Below, in pieces: positions 9,498-18,800 of a DNA stretch of 64,000 nucleotides; position 1 is the first letter of the stretch, and each line of letters starts with the position of its first letter. Both the position numbers and the translations under genes were made by a program. Source of the stretch: Autumnicola sp041679265 (GTDB lineage: Bacteria > Bacteroidota > Bacteroidia > Flavobacteriales > Flavobacteriaceae); contig NZ_JBGFSM010000004.1 in the NCBI RefSeq assembly GCF_041679265.1, positions 248,001 through 312,000 of the forward strand, in the 5' to 3' direction. A model generated the notes under the pieces. It did not search any database, was not told where the DNA came from, and was given only the letters and a program-made list of their open reading frames with translations.

Positions 9498-10523
9498 CTA
9501 TCTTTTAATCCTTCCCCCGGTACTACCTTCCATTACTTCCAGAACTTCTTCAACACTTACCAGGTTGGCATCCCCTAAAATAGTATGTTTTAAAGCACAT
9601 GCCGCATTGGCAAAGCCCAGGGCTTTTTTATCATCAAAGTTTTGTAACCCATAAATAAGGCCAGCCGCAAAGGCATCGCCGGTTCCGATCCTGTCTACCA
9701 CGCTAGTGATCTCCAGTTCTTCGGTTGTAAGATATTCTTTCCCGGTCCAGGCCCTGCCGTATATCTTCTGCCAGGAAGCGCTTACTCCTGTTCTTACTTT
9801 ATCGAAGACTTTCTCAATATTAGGGCATTCCTCCATCAGCTTTTTGGCAGCGGCAATAAAACCTTCTTCTTCAAAAGAAAAGTCGGTTCCCAAGATTTCA
9901 TTGATCTCGTTTACCCCGCCAATAAAAATAGTGGAAAGACAGGTGAGTTCTTTTAATATCTCATGACCGTCTTTTCCATATTTCCAAAGGTTGCTGCGGT
10001 AAGCAGGATCTGCCGTAATTGTAATTCCTTTTTCACTTGCGATTTCAAGGCCTTCTTTTAAGGTTAAATAAGCACCTTCTGAAATGGCCGGGGAAATCCC
10101 TGTCCAGTGCAGATAATCACAATTTTCAAGTACTGCCTGCCAATCCACCTGTTCCGGTTTTATATTGGCAAAAGCGCCATGCAAACGGTTATACGCAATT
10201 TTTCCGGGGCGCATGGAAGAGCCGACTTCCAAAAAATATAATCCTAAAGGATGGTCGACCTTGTTTACTGCAGAAACATCTATCCCAAACTGCTTCATCG
10301 CAGCTAAAGCGGCATCTCCAACGAGATCATTCGAGACATTGCTCACCTGCTGTGTTTTCAAACCGAAATAGGAAAGCGAAGCGGCAACATTCATTTCAGT
10401 CCCGCCAAAAAAGAAATCCATTTTATTGGATTGCTGTAATTTGCGGTTTTCTGACGGGGATAAACGCATGATCACTTCTCCATAAGTGACCGTTTTTCCT
10501 TTATCTTTTTCCTGTTCCTGCAT
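9498..10523 (-). CDS. kdgK: 2-keto-3-deoxygluconate kinase (PfkB family)
   Basis: KdgK phosphorylates KDG to KDPG with ATP. The 341-residue protein shows the ribokinase fold signatures: an N-terminal FFFGGTEMNVAASLSYFGL for sugar binding and a C-terminal DRIGTGDAFAAGLIYGL, in which the GTGD aspartate is the catalytic base. Its start codon overlaps the uxaC stop by one base (TAATG). It acts where the Uxa and Kdu routes merge, directly before eda. Confidence 0.94.
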   Translation of the reverse strand: MQEQEKDKGKTVTYGEVIMRLSPSENRKLQQSNKMDFFFGGTEMNVAASLSYFGLKTQQVSNVSNDLVGDAALAAMKQFGIDVSAVNKVDHPLGLYFLEVGSSMRPGKIAYNRLHGAFANIKPEQVDWQAVLENCDYLHWTGISPAISEGAYLTLKEGLEIASEKGITITADPAYRSNLWKYGKDGHEILKELTCLSTIFIGGVNEINEILGTDFSFEEEGFIAAAKKLMEECPNIEKVFDKVRTGVSASWQKIYGRAWTGKEYLTTEELEITSVVDRIGTGDAFAAGLIYGLQNFDDKKALGFANAACALKHTILGDANLVSVEEVLEVMEGSTGGRIKR

Positions 10524-11926
10524 TAAAAACTGAAATATTCTTTAGCATTATGATAACTGATATCTGCAATGGTTTTTCCAACCAGTGCCATATCTTTTGG
10601 TAATTCGCCATTTTCCATTTCTTCCCCAAAAAGATTGCAAAGCACTCTCCTGAAGTATTCATGCCGCGGAAAAGACAGAAAGCTCCTGGAATCGGTAAGC
10701 ATTCCTATAAAGCAGCTGATAAGCCCCATATTGGACAAGGCGTTCATCTGTCTTTCCATGCCGTCTTTCTGGTCTAAGAACCACCAGCCGGAACCAAGCT
10801 GCACTTTTCCTTTTACGCTTCCATCGTTAAAATTCCCGATCATGGTCGCAAAAATCTCATTATCGGAAGGATTAAGGTTGTAAAGTATGGTTTTGGTGAG
10901 TTTATCTTTTCCGTCCAGAGCATCCAAAAATGCAGATAGGTTTTCTGCCTGGCTAAAATCGGCTATGGAATCCCAACCGGTATCAGGACCAAGTTGCTTT
11001 AGCATTCTTTTATTGTTGTTTCGAAGCGCACCAAGATGGAACTGCTGCACCCAGCCCTTTTCATGATAATTTTCTCCTAAAAACAGCAGCAACGCGGTTT
11101 TAAACTTTTCGGCTTCCTGTCCAGAAATATCCTCCCCTTTCCTCCTTTTTTTGAAAATGCCGGCAATTTCTTCTTCGGTAAAGTTTTCATAAGAAATATA
11201 ATCCAGCCCGTGGTCGCAAAGTTTGCAGCCATTGGTATCAAAATACTCAATCCTTTTATGAAGCGCTTTTTGCAGGTCTTCATAAGAATCGATTTCTACT
11301 TCAGCTACTTTTGCCAGTTTATCCAGATAATCATTAAAGCCTTCAGCATCAATTAACAACGCTTTATCGGGACGAAAAGCTGTACTTACTTTAATGCCAA
11401 TGTCTTCTTTAGCAATTTGCTGATGATATTGCAGGTTATCTATAGGATCTTCCGTAGTACAAACCGTTTCCACGTTCATTTTTTTCAGCAATCCGCGACA
11501 GGAATTCTCCGGTTGTTGCAGTTGCCTGTTAACTTCTTCATAAATGCGCTCCCCGGATTCTTCATTCAGGAGTTCATCTATCCAAAAATAGCGTTTTAGC
11601 TCCAGGTGTGTCCAGTGATACAGGGGATTCCGAAGCGTATGAGGTACCGTCTTTGCCCAGGCAAGGAATTTTTCCTTATCTGAAGCATCGCCGGTAATAT
11701 ATTTTTCATCCACGCCAAGGGTACGCATCGCACGCCATTTATAATGATCTCCGGCAAGCCATACCTGGGTGATATTTTCGAATTTACGATCTTCCGCGAT
11801 CTCTTTAGGAGATAAATGATTGTGATAATCTATTATTGGCTGATTTGCCGAATATTTTTGATAAAGTTCCTGGGCATATTTGTTGTGCAACAGGAAGCTA
11901 TCATTAATAAAATTCTGATTTTTCAT
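10523..11926 (-). CDS. uxaC: Glucuronate/galacturonate isomerase
   Basis: UxaC isomerises D-galacturonate to D-tagaturonate (or D-glucuronate to D-fructuronate). The 467-residue protein is full length and matches the family throughout: IIDYHNHLSPKEIAEDR with the metal-site HNH pair, WLAGDHYKWRAMR, CTTEDPIDNLQYH, QFHLGALRNNN, and a C-terminal GMLTDSRSFLSFPRHEYFRR. It is the first committed enzyme for saturated galacturonate. A 78-bp gap separates it from kduD. The presence of uxaB rather than uxuB in the same operon argues for galacturonate as the main substrate. Confidence 0.96.
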   Translation of the reverse strand: MKNQNFINDSFLLHNKYAQELYQKYSANQPIIDYHNHLSPKEIAEDRKFENITQVWLAGDHYKWRAMRTLGVDEKYITGDASDKEKFLAWAKTVPHTLRNPLYHWTHLELKRYFWIDELLNEESGERIYEEVNRQLQQPENSCRGLLKKMNVETVCTTEDPIDNLQYHQQIAKEDIGIKVSTAFRPDKALLIDAEGFNDYLDKLAKVAEVEIDSYEDLQKALHKRIEYFDTNGCKLCDHGLDYISYENFTEEEIAGIFKKRRKGEDISGQEAEKFKTALLLFLGENYHEKGWVQQFHLGALRNNNKRMLKQLGPDTGWDSIADFSQAENLSAFLDALDGKDKLTKTILYNLNPSDNEIFATMIGNFNDGSVKGKVQLGSGWWFLDQKDGMERQMNALSNMGLISCFIGMLTDSRSFLSFPRHEYFRRVLCNLFGEEMENGELPKDMALVGKTIADISYHNAKEYFSF

Positions 11927-12004
11927 GATTTATTGTATTCTTTGTTCAATTTCTTTCGCAGAAAACCCACTTAAAGAGCCCACGAATTTTAGAGATTATT
12001 GAGA

Positions 12005-12769
12005 TTATCTACCCATCCAACCGCCATCTACCGTAAGGATAGCGCCACTCATATAGTCGCTTGCTTTAGAAGCCAGAAAAACAATAGGGCCGTGGAAATC
12101 TTTAGGCTCTCCCCACCTTCCTGCAGGGATTCGTGATAATATGGCTTCACTTCTTTCAGCATTCTCACGGAGCGCCTGGGTGTTATCTGTAGCAATATAT
12201 CCGGGCGCAATAGCATTTACCTGCACCCCAGAAGAAGCCCATTCATTTGAAAAAGCCATGGTTAGTTGCCCAATAGCCCCTTTGGAAGCCGCATAGCCTG
12301 GAACCGTAATACCTCCCTGAAAGGTAAGCAATGAGGCTGTAAATATTACTTTTCCGCTGCCTCTTTTAATCATTTCCTTTCCAAACTCCCGGGTAAGTAT
12401 AAATTGGGAATTTTGATTAACTTCTATAACCTTATCCCAGTATTCATCGGGATGCTCTGCAGCAGGTTTTCGCATGATGGTTCCCGCATTATTGACTAAA
12501 ATATCAATTTCTGAATGTTCAGATTTTACCTTTTCTATGAAAGCGTAAAGCGCTTTCCTATCCGAAAAATCACATTGGTACCCCTGAAATTTTCTGCCTT
12601 TTGTCTTTACCGCTTTTTCAATATCAGAACCTTTGGTCTCCAAAGATGCCGAAACTCCTAAAATATCGGCCCCGGCTTCTGCCAAAGCTTCTGCCATCGC
12701 AAAACCAATTCCGCGCTTACAACCGGTAACCAGAGCTGTTTTTCCTTCTAATTTGAATAAATCATCCAT
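12005..12769 (-). CDS. kduD: 2-dehydro-3-deoxy-D-gluconate 5-dehydrogenase
   Basis: KduD reduces 2,5-diketo-3-deoxygluconate to KDG. The 254-residue short-chain dehydrogenase has the cofactor motif TGCKRGIGFAMAEAL (about 16-30), NNAG (about 91-94) and the catalytic YAASKGA segment with the Y-x-x-x-K pair. Length is typical. It follows kduI by 6 bp, the classic pairing, and lets the cell use unsaturated uronates released by pectate lyases. Confidence 0.95.
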   Translation of the reverse strand: MDDLFKLEGKTALVTGCKRGIGFAMAEALAEAGADILGVSASLETKGSDIEKAVKTKGRKFQGYQCDFSDRKALYAFIEKVKSEHSEIDILVNNAGTIMRKPAAEHPDEYWDKVIEVNQNSQFILTREFGKEMIKRGSGKVIFTASLLTFQGGITVPGYAASKGAIGQLTMAFSNEWASSGVQVNAIAPGYIATDNTQALRENAERSEAILSRIPAGRWGEPKDFHGPIVFLASKASDYMSGAILTVDGGWMGR

Positions 12770-12775
12770 ACTTGC

Positions 12776-13612
12776 TTATTTCAATTCGTTAACAGCCACT
12801 TTATCCATATCGCCATAATCAAGGTTCTCCCCGGCCATGCCCCAGATAAACGTATAATTTGAAGTTCCCGCCCCTGCATGAATAGACCATTCCGGCGACA
12901 AAACTGCCTGATGATTTTTTAGAAAAATATGCCGGGTTTCTTCTGGCTGGCCCATATAATGACTTATGGTTTGCCCTTCTTCCAGGTCAAAATAAAAGTA
13001 AGCTTCCATTCTCCTGGTATGGGTATGTGGCGGCATGGTATTCCAGATGTTTCCTTCAACAAGCTCGGTCATTCCCATTTGTAACTGGCAGGTTTCTACA
13101 ATGCTGTTTACAATCAATTTATTTAAGATACGTTTGTTGGCATATTTTGCGTCTCCCAGCTCAATAACCTCAGCATCTTCTTTCCCTACTTTTTTGGTAG
13201 GATAAGCATGATGTGCGGGAGCAGAATTCAGGTAAAAATATGGCTGCTCATCTCCTGATTTCTCAAAAATAACCTCTTTCTTCCCCTGCCCTACATAAAG
13301 CGCTTCCTTATTGGCAAGTTCATACACTTCGCCATCTACGGTTACTTTGCCGGCACCTCCTACATTAATGATCCCAAGCTCACGACGGTCCAGAAAATTT
13401 TCAGATTTTAAATCGTCTATGGTTTCCAGTTGAACCGCTTTATCTACCGGAAATGCCCCGCCTACGATAAACCTGTCGTACATGGAGTAGGTAAGGTTGA
13501 TTTCGTTATTTCTGAAGAGTTCCGGAATTAAAAAATGCTTCCGAAGCTCCTGGGTTGTATATCTTTTTACATCTTCCGGATGGTGTGCGTATCTGAATTC
13601 TGAATTGGTCAT
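12776..13612 (-). CDS. kduI: 5-keto-4-deoxyuronate isomerase
   Basis: KduI converts 5-keto-4-deoxyuronate (DKI), the spontaneous product of unsaturated galacturonate, to 2,5-diketo-3-deoxygluconate. The 278-residue cupin-like protein shows the expected zinc-site region MPPHTHTRRMEAYFYF with two histidines and a glutamate, plus a further histidine in WSIHAGAGTSNYTFIWGM. It starts with the typical family N-terminus (FRYAHHPEDVKRYTTQELR). It is the first gene of the 11-gene operon. A LacI-type palindrome lies 23 bp upstream of its start codon. Confidence 0.96.
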   Translation of the reverse strand: MTNSEFRYAHHPEDVKRYTTQELRKHFLIPELFRNNEINLTYSMYDRFIVGGAFPVDKAVQLETIDDLKSENFLDRRELGIINVGGAGKVTVDGEVYELANKEALYVGQGKKEVIFEKSGDEQPYFYLNSAPAHHAYPTKKVGKEDAEVIELGDAKYANKRILNKLIVNSIVETCQLQMGMTELVEGNIWNTMPPHTHTRRMEAYFYFDLEEGQTISHYMGQPEETRHIFLKNHQAVLSPEWSIHAGAGTSNYTFIWGMAGENLDYGDMDKVAVNELK

Positions 13613-13634
13613 TTGTATGTAATTTTATTAAACA

Positions 13635-13648
13635 TGCAATCGATTACA
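13635..13648. promoter_or_regulatory. LacI-family operator upstream of kduI, TGCAATCGATTACA
   Basis: This 14-bp palindrome differs by one base from the consensus TGTAATCGATTACA. It lies 23-36 bp upstream of kduI, close enough to block initiation or early elongation of the whole uronate operon. It is probably bound by the regulator at 564-1610. Confidence 0.8.
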
Positions 13649-13988
13649 CGAATATAATCAATTTTTTTAATTTTTAAAGTTTTGATATTTTTTTCTTTTA
13701 AAAAGAGTGAAATCCTCATCCTTAAAAGGATTAATTTATCTTATATATAATATTAACATTAAAAATCATCTTCTTCATAAATATGATTTAAAAAAGAATA
13801 ATCTGGAAATCCCAAGATAAAAAATTTCGAAGGGCCTGCCATCCTGTAGCATACTGCTTTTAATTAAGTAGATGATAATTGATCCTCCTAGTAAATTAAA
13901 GTATAAAAAGGCACCACACAACCAGATCCTGAAAAAAGTCCGATTGGTGATGCCCTGTTTCAACTAATTTCCAGAATTGATGAAGCTT
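13649..13988. other. Intergenic stretch with a doubtful small ORF
   Basis: About 340 bp separate the kduI operator from the PL9 stop codon. A 62-codon minus-strand frame (13775-13963, start MKQGITNRTFFRIW) is hydrophobic and has no family features I recognise. Its composition is AT-biased and it has no clear start signal, so I do not call it a gene. A weak hairpin (AATCCT/AGGATT, 13711-13732) could help end the PL9 transcript. Confidence 0.4.
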
Positions 13989-15839
13989 TTAAAACTCAAA
14001 AGCCCCCAGATCTGGCGCTGAACCATTATATGGCAAGCCCACATCCACTCCTGCATCTATCAAATCACTATCTGAATTCAGGTGAAAAAAGCTAATCTCC
14101 GGAAGGCTTCCATCTTCCTGCCTTGGTCCTGTTAACTCTTCATAATCTATACTTTCAAAATCATCAACAGTACTTTCAACACCTTCCATCCAGCTATTAT
14201 TGGTAACGTCCAGCGCGGTGGCATTAATACTTCCTACTTCGCCCAGTACATTACTGTTTTTAATAGTTAATTTTTCCAGAGGATTTGTGTTACTAAAAGC
14301 GTAATTCCTGCCATTATCATATGCGGAACAATTGTAGAGTACCACTTCACCCCTATTACTGTTATGATCAAATCCATCGGCTGCATTACCTACCGCCACA
14401 CAATTCATATAAACGGCATTATGCTTAAGATCTTTATCATCACTTCCTCCGGTTTTGAAACCGTTACCGTCCCCGCCGCTTGGGGAACCATCTTCTAAAT
14501 AACCATTTTCGATAGCCCAGCAATTTTCATAGGTAGTGGTAACATTATCACCTCCTCTTAAATAGCCATCCCAGCCATCATCGAGATTTCTCCAGGCCCT
14601 GCAGCCAATAAACCTGTTTCCTGTGCCTACGTTTAACTTGGCTGCAAATCCATCAGCGTTTTCCAGGGAAGAATCGGCATTAAAGTAAGAATCGCAATTC
14701 AAAATTGTATTGTTAGCAGCACCACTGTCTAACTGAAGTCCGGTATCTGCACATTCTGAAAAAGTACAGAATTCGATCATATTATTGCTACCGGTTACCT
14801 TCATTCCGTTATCCCCGGCTTTGTAGACATCAATCCCTTTAATATGCCAGTAACTGGCTTCTAATTCGACGCCTCTGTTTGAAGAATTTTCAGACATCGA
14901 AGAAAAATCAAATTTAGGCCTGGTATCATCTAAAGGATATGCCAGCAAGGAGATCATATTGTTTTCACTCCCACTGGTATTTATTTCTATAGTGGAATCA
15001 AAAACGTAATCCCCTCCACGGATATAAATATTCTCTCCGGGAATTGCTGCTGCAATAGCGTCTAAAATTTCCTGGGTTGTGCCAACGATCTTGCCATTTA
15101 TAGAAGAAGTATTCTCACCCGTCCTGAAAGAAAAAGTATTGCTTATCGCTGTGTTTTTCCCATCACTGGTCTCTACATGCCAGTAATAAATGCTGTTGGG
15201 CTCCACCTCAATTTCTATGGAGGTTTCAGTAAGCCCTGTCCACTCTTCCGGCGGTTCCTGATCACCATCCTCGGTATCTGCATATAAAGTATAAGTTAAT
15301 GCATCCCCGTCTGTATCGGTAGAGGTGGCATCCCATTCCAGGGTAACCATACCATCAACAGGCGTTACCGTGCTTCCTGAAGCAGGGGACATAAGTGTTG
15401 CCGGAAAAGGCACATTATTGGAACCTGGTTCGCCGGCAACGTAAAATCTATACGCCTCTGAGGCTGTGGTTTCTTCACCGTCATTTTTTGAGATCACATT
15501 CCAGGTATAAGGATTTCCCCTTTCAAGCCTTACCATTAAAGATGTGGTAGTTAGATTAGGCCGTTGAGTAACTTCCTGGGTAGCAAGATTAGTGATCACA
15601 AGATCATATCTATCCGCATCTGTTGCTTCGGTCCATTCAAAAGCTACCTCAGCCATATTAGCCACCACATCGCCAATCTCACATTCGGTATTGTCCTGCG
15701 GAAGCACCAAAGAGGCTGCTCCCGGGACGGCATCATTAATAATATCCGCATCATCATCACTGGAACAGGAAAGCGTTGCCACTCCCATGATGCAGATTAG
15801 GAGCAGGTTTATATAAGGTGTTTTTATATAGTTTTTCAT
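13989..15839 (-). CDS. PL9 pectate lyase, surface lipoprotein
   Basis: This 616-residue lipoprotein (lipobox cysteine at residue 25, acidic SSDDD after it) has two fibronectin-III-like domains (about 40-135 and 145-240) and a right-handed parallel beta-helix. The helix matches PL9 (Pel9A-type) lyases: ENADGFAAKL at 393-402, the calcium-binding DDGWD at 420-424, and NGFKTGG with a lysine at 462 where PL9 enzymes keep their catalytic base. It would cleave polygalacturonate by beta-elimination, feeding kduI/kduD with unsaturated products. Its start overlaps the stop of the upstream 1400-residue gene by 4 bp, so the two are co-translated. The acidic residues after the cysteine suggest surface export. 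Confidence 0.9.
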   Translation of the reverse strand: MKNYIKTPYINLLLICIMGVATLSCSSDDDADIINDAVPGAASLVLPQDNTECEIGDVVANMAEVAFEWTEATDADRYDLVITNLATQEVTQRPNLTTTSLMVRLERGNPYTWNVISKNDGEETTASEAYRFYVAGEPGSNNVPFPATLMSPASGSTVTPVDGMVTLEWDATSTDTDGDALTYTLYADTEDGDQEPPEEWTGLTETSIEIEVEPNSIYYWHVETSDGKNTAISNTFSFRTGENTSSINGKIVGTTQEILDAIAAAIPGENIYIRGGDYVFDSTIEINTSGSENNMISLLAYPLDDTRPKFDFSSMSENSSNRGVELEASYWHIKGIDVYKAGDNGMKVTGSNNMIEFCTFSECADTGLQLDSGAANNTILNCDSYFNADSSLENADGFAAKLNVGTGNRFIGCRAWRNLDDGWDGYLRGGDNVTTTYENCWAIENGYLEDGSPSGGDGNGFKTGGSDDKDLKHNAVYMNCVAVGNAADGFDHNSNRGEVVLYNCSAYDNGRNYAFSNTNPLEKLTIKNSNVLGEVGSINATALDVTNNSWMEGVESTVDDFESIDYEELTGPRQEDGSLPEISFFHLNSDSDLIDAGVDVGLPYNGSAPDLGAFEF

Positions 15840-18800
15840 GATTTAATAACTTTTAGAGTTTTACTTACCGTAGCTGATTTTAATTGAAGGAAATAAACTC
15901 CATTCCTAAAATTGGTAAGGTTAAGATGAAGAACCCTGTCTGCAGGAATTTCCATTTTTTCTGAAATAAACTCCCTTCCATTAAGATTAATCAGCGATAC
16001 CTCTACTTTGGTATCTGTTCCATTAATGTAAACCTTAAGGTCACCCCTGGTTGGATTTGGGAACAGCACCACTTCTTCAGACATCAGGACCTCTTTATAA
16101 AAAGTGCCCTGGCAGTCAGAATCGGTAGAAATGGTAAATTTGTTCCTACCTTTTTTAAGATCCAGCACCACCCGCGATTGTGCGGTGGTAGTTATTTCAC
16201 CGTTATGGTCTATAGTATAAACATCGGACCCTGTTAATGAAAAGGATACCGTATTATTTCCATAATCTACAGAAGAATAGGCCTCCAGAGGTGTTGGCCC
16301 TTCTACAGTAACATTAAAACATTGTTCATAATTGTCCTGTCCGTCTACTGTAATACAGATATCATATGTCCCTGCCGGAAGGTTTTGAATATTCGCAGAA
16401 AATTCATTAGAAGCTGATAAAGTTGCCGAACCGCTCTCTGCACCAGAAAGCGCTACATTATAGGTGTAATTGGTATCTTCAGCACTAATACTAATAAATC
16501 CGTCACCGTTTCCGTTACAACTTACGTCATATACAGATATATTAAAATTATCTGCCGCAAGATCAAAAACCTCACAACCAAAAACATCAACAGTCACTCC
16601 TTCTGTAGAATCAGGGCAGTTATCCTCATAATTGATAATTCCGTCTCCATCATCGTCATCACATACATCTCCAACTCCATTTTCATTAACATCTGCCTGA
16701 TCTGGATTAGGAGTTGAAACACAATTATCTACACCATTTAAAATTCCGTCTCCGTCAATATCTCCAAATGGCCCATCGGGTTCAGCCTCAAAAACGATGT
16801 CGCTTGTAGTTTCACCTGTTATTTCCAGCGTATTTTCCGGAATATAATATCCATCCACACCCTCACTCTCTATGGTATATTCAACATTTGGTTCAAGTTT
16901 TACAGAGTATGTGGCTGCATCTGCATCAATCATTGGCTTCGGAACATAAAGTACATCAGCGCCAGGATCTGGAGTAAACGTCAAGTCTAAATCTTCAATA
17001 TTCTCATCCAGACCACTAATTGATCCCGAAACAGCATAAATTTCGACTTTTTCTATAGTTATATCATGGGTAGCTGCACTTTCAGTTATAGTTACCGAAG
17101 CACCATCTGAAATTACGTATCCATCAGCGCCTTCAAGAGAAATATTGTAGTCAAAATCTATTGGCAGTTCAACCTGGTAGGAACCATCGGTTGGTGTCAC
17201 ATTCCAGGTTTTTCCTTCTTCAATAGAAAATACAATCGAATAATCTTCAGGAATTCCCGGAGCATTGGTAAGATCTACGTTTCCAGATAATTCCGAATAA
17301 GTGGCAGGTTTTCTGATAATTCTGAAATAACTAGGCTTGTCGGCCGTGTCATAAATATGATAAGTTCCGTTTGCCTTTGCCACAAAACTTACTTCCTGAA
17401 GCTCACCACCCACACTTACCACGTCATTCTGTAATTCAGGATTTGCTGTATTTTCAAAGTGAAGCTCCCCATTTCCATCCTGGCCAAGCACCCAAAGAGT
17501 TACTTTATCATCTTCATTTAAATCCAAACTCATAAAACGGTTGGTAGCACCTCTGGAATTGATATAAACCCTTCCTTTAAAATCTTCGTATTCATCAATA
17601 TCATCATCATACCGGGTAAGGTTCAAATTGGTTGTTCGTAACCTATCACTTCCACCTCCGGTAAAACTAAGATCACCAGCTGTAAAATTTGGCAAATTTA
17701 TGCCTGAAGTTCCCGGGGTGACAGATGCATCATACCAGGAATTTATTCGTGATTCATTCAGCATATTATTATACTGAGACTCGTCCAGTTGGGTTGCTCC
17801 AAAATCCCAGACATCCGCCAGGCCTTCTACATAGATCAGATCTTTAGTTATACTAATGTCAAATGAAGAAGTCTCTTCAGTTACTTCCAGGCTGGCGTTA
17901 CTGTCTACGGAATATCCTTCAGCTCCTTCTAAGGAAACATCATATTGATAGCCTACAGGAAGAACTATACTATACGATCCTCCATCTGCCAAAGAAAGCT
18001 TCCATGTCTTACCAAGTTCGTTTTTGAATACAATACTGTAATCTGAAGGGATACCTTCGGCTTCTGCCACATCCACACTTCCTGTTACGGTAGTATAAGT
18101 AGCACTTTTACGTATAATCCTGAAATAACTTGGTTTATCGGTATCATCATAAATTCGATACGTACCTGTAGCTTTTGCCATAAAGTTTATTTCTGTAAGC
18201 TCTTTGCCCACCGCAACTGCATCATTTTGAAGTTCCGGATCTGCTACATATTCAAAATGAATATTACCGTTTCCGTTTTGGGTAAGTGTCCAAAGGCTAA
18301 CTTCGTCATCTTCATTCAGTTCAAGGCTAAAATACCTGCCGGTGGCACCCGATGAATTGATATATACTCTACCTTTAAAATCTTCATATTCATCAATATC
18401 ATCGTCATAACGTGTCAGATTGGTATTTGTAGTTCGCAGGCGGTCACTTCCACCTCCCGTAAAGCTAAGATCACCAGCTGTAAAATCTGGTAAGTTAATG
18501 TCCGAGGTTCCCGGGGTGACAGATGCATCATACCAGGAGTTAATGATTTCTACCGATAACTGATTATTGTACTCAGACTCTGCAAGCTGTGTTGCTCCAA
18601 AATCCCAGACATCTGCAAGACCATTGCCTGCCGCTTCATCAGTTTGAATCAATAAATTCAGAGCAGTATTTTCTGTAATCTCCAGATTGGTACTACCAAT
18701 AATAGAATACCCGTCGGCTCCTTCAAGAGAAATATCATAGGTGTCACCTGCAGGAAGATCTACACTATAAGTACCTTCAGAAACGGAAGAACTCCACGAG

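Noticed and set aside
13775..13963. 62-codon minus-strand ORF between kduI and the PL9 gene
   Set aside because: AT-biased hydrophobic frame with no family resemblance and no clear start signal. Noted in the intergenic entry only.
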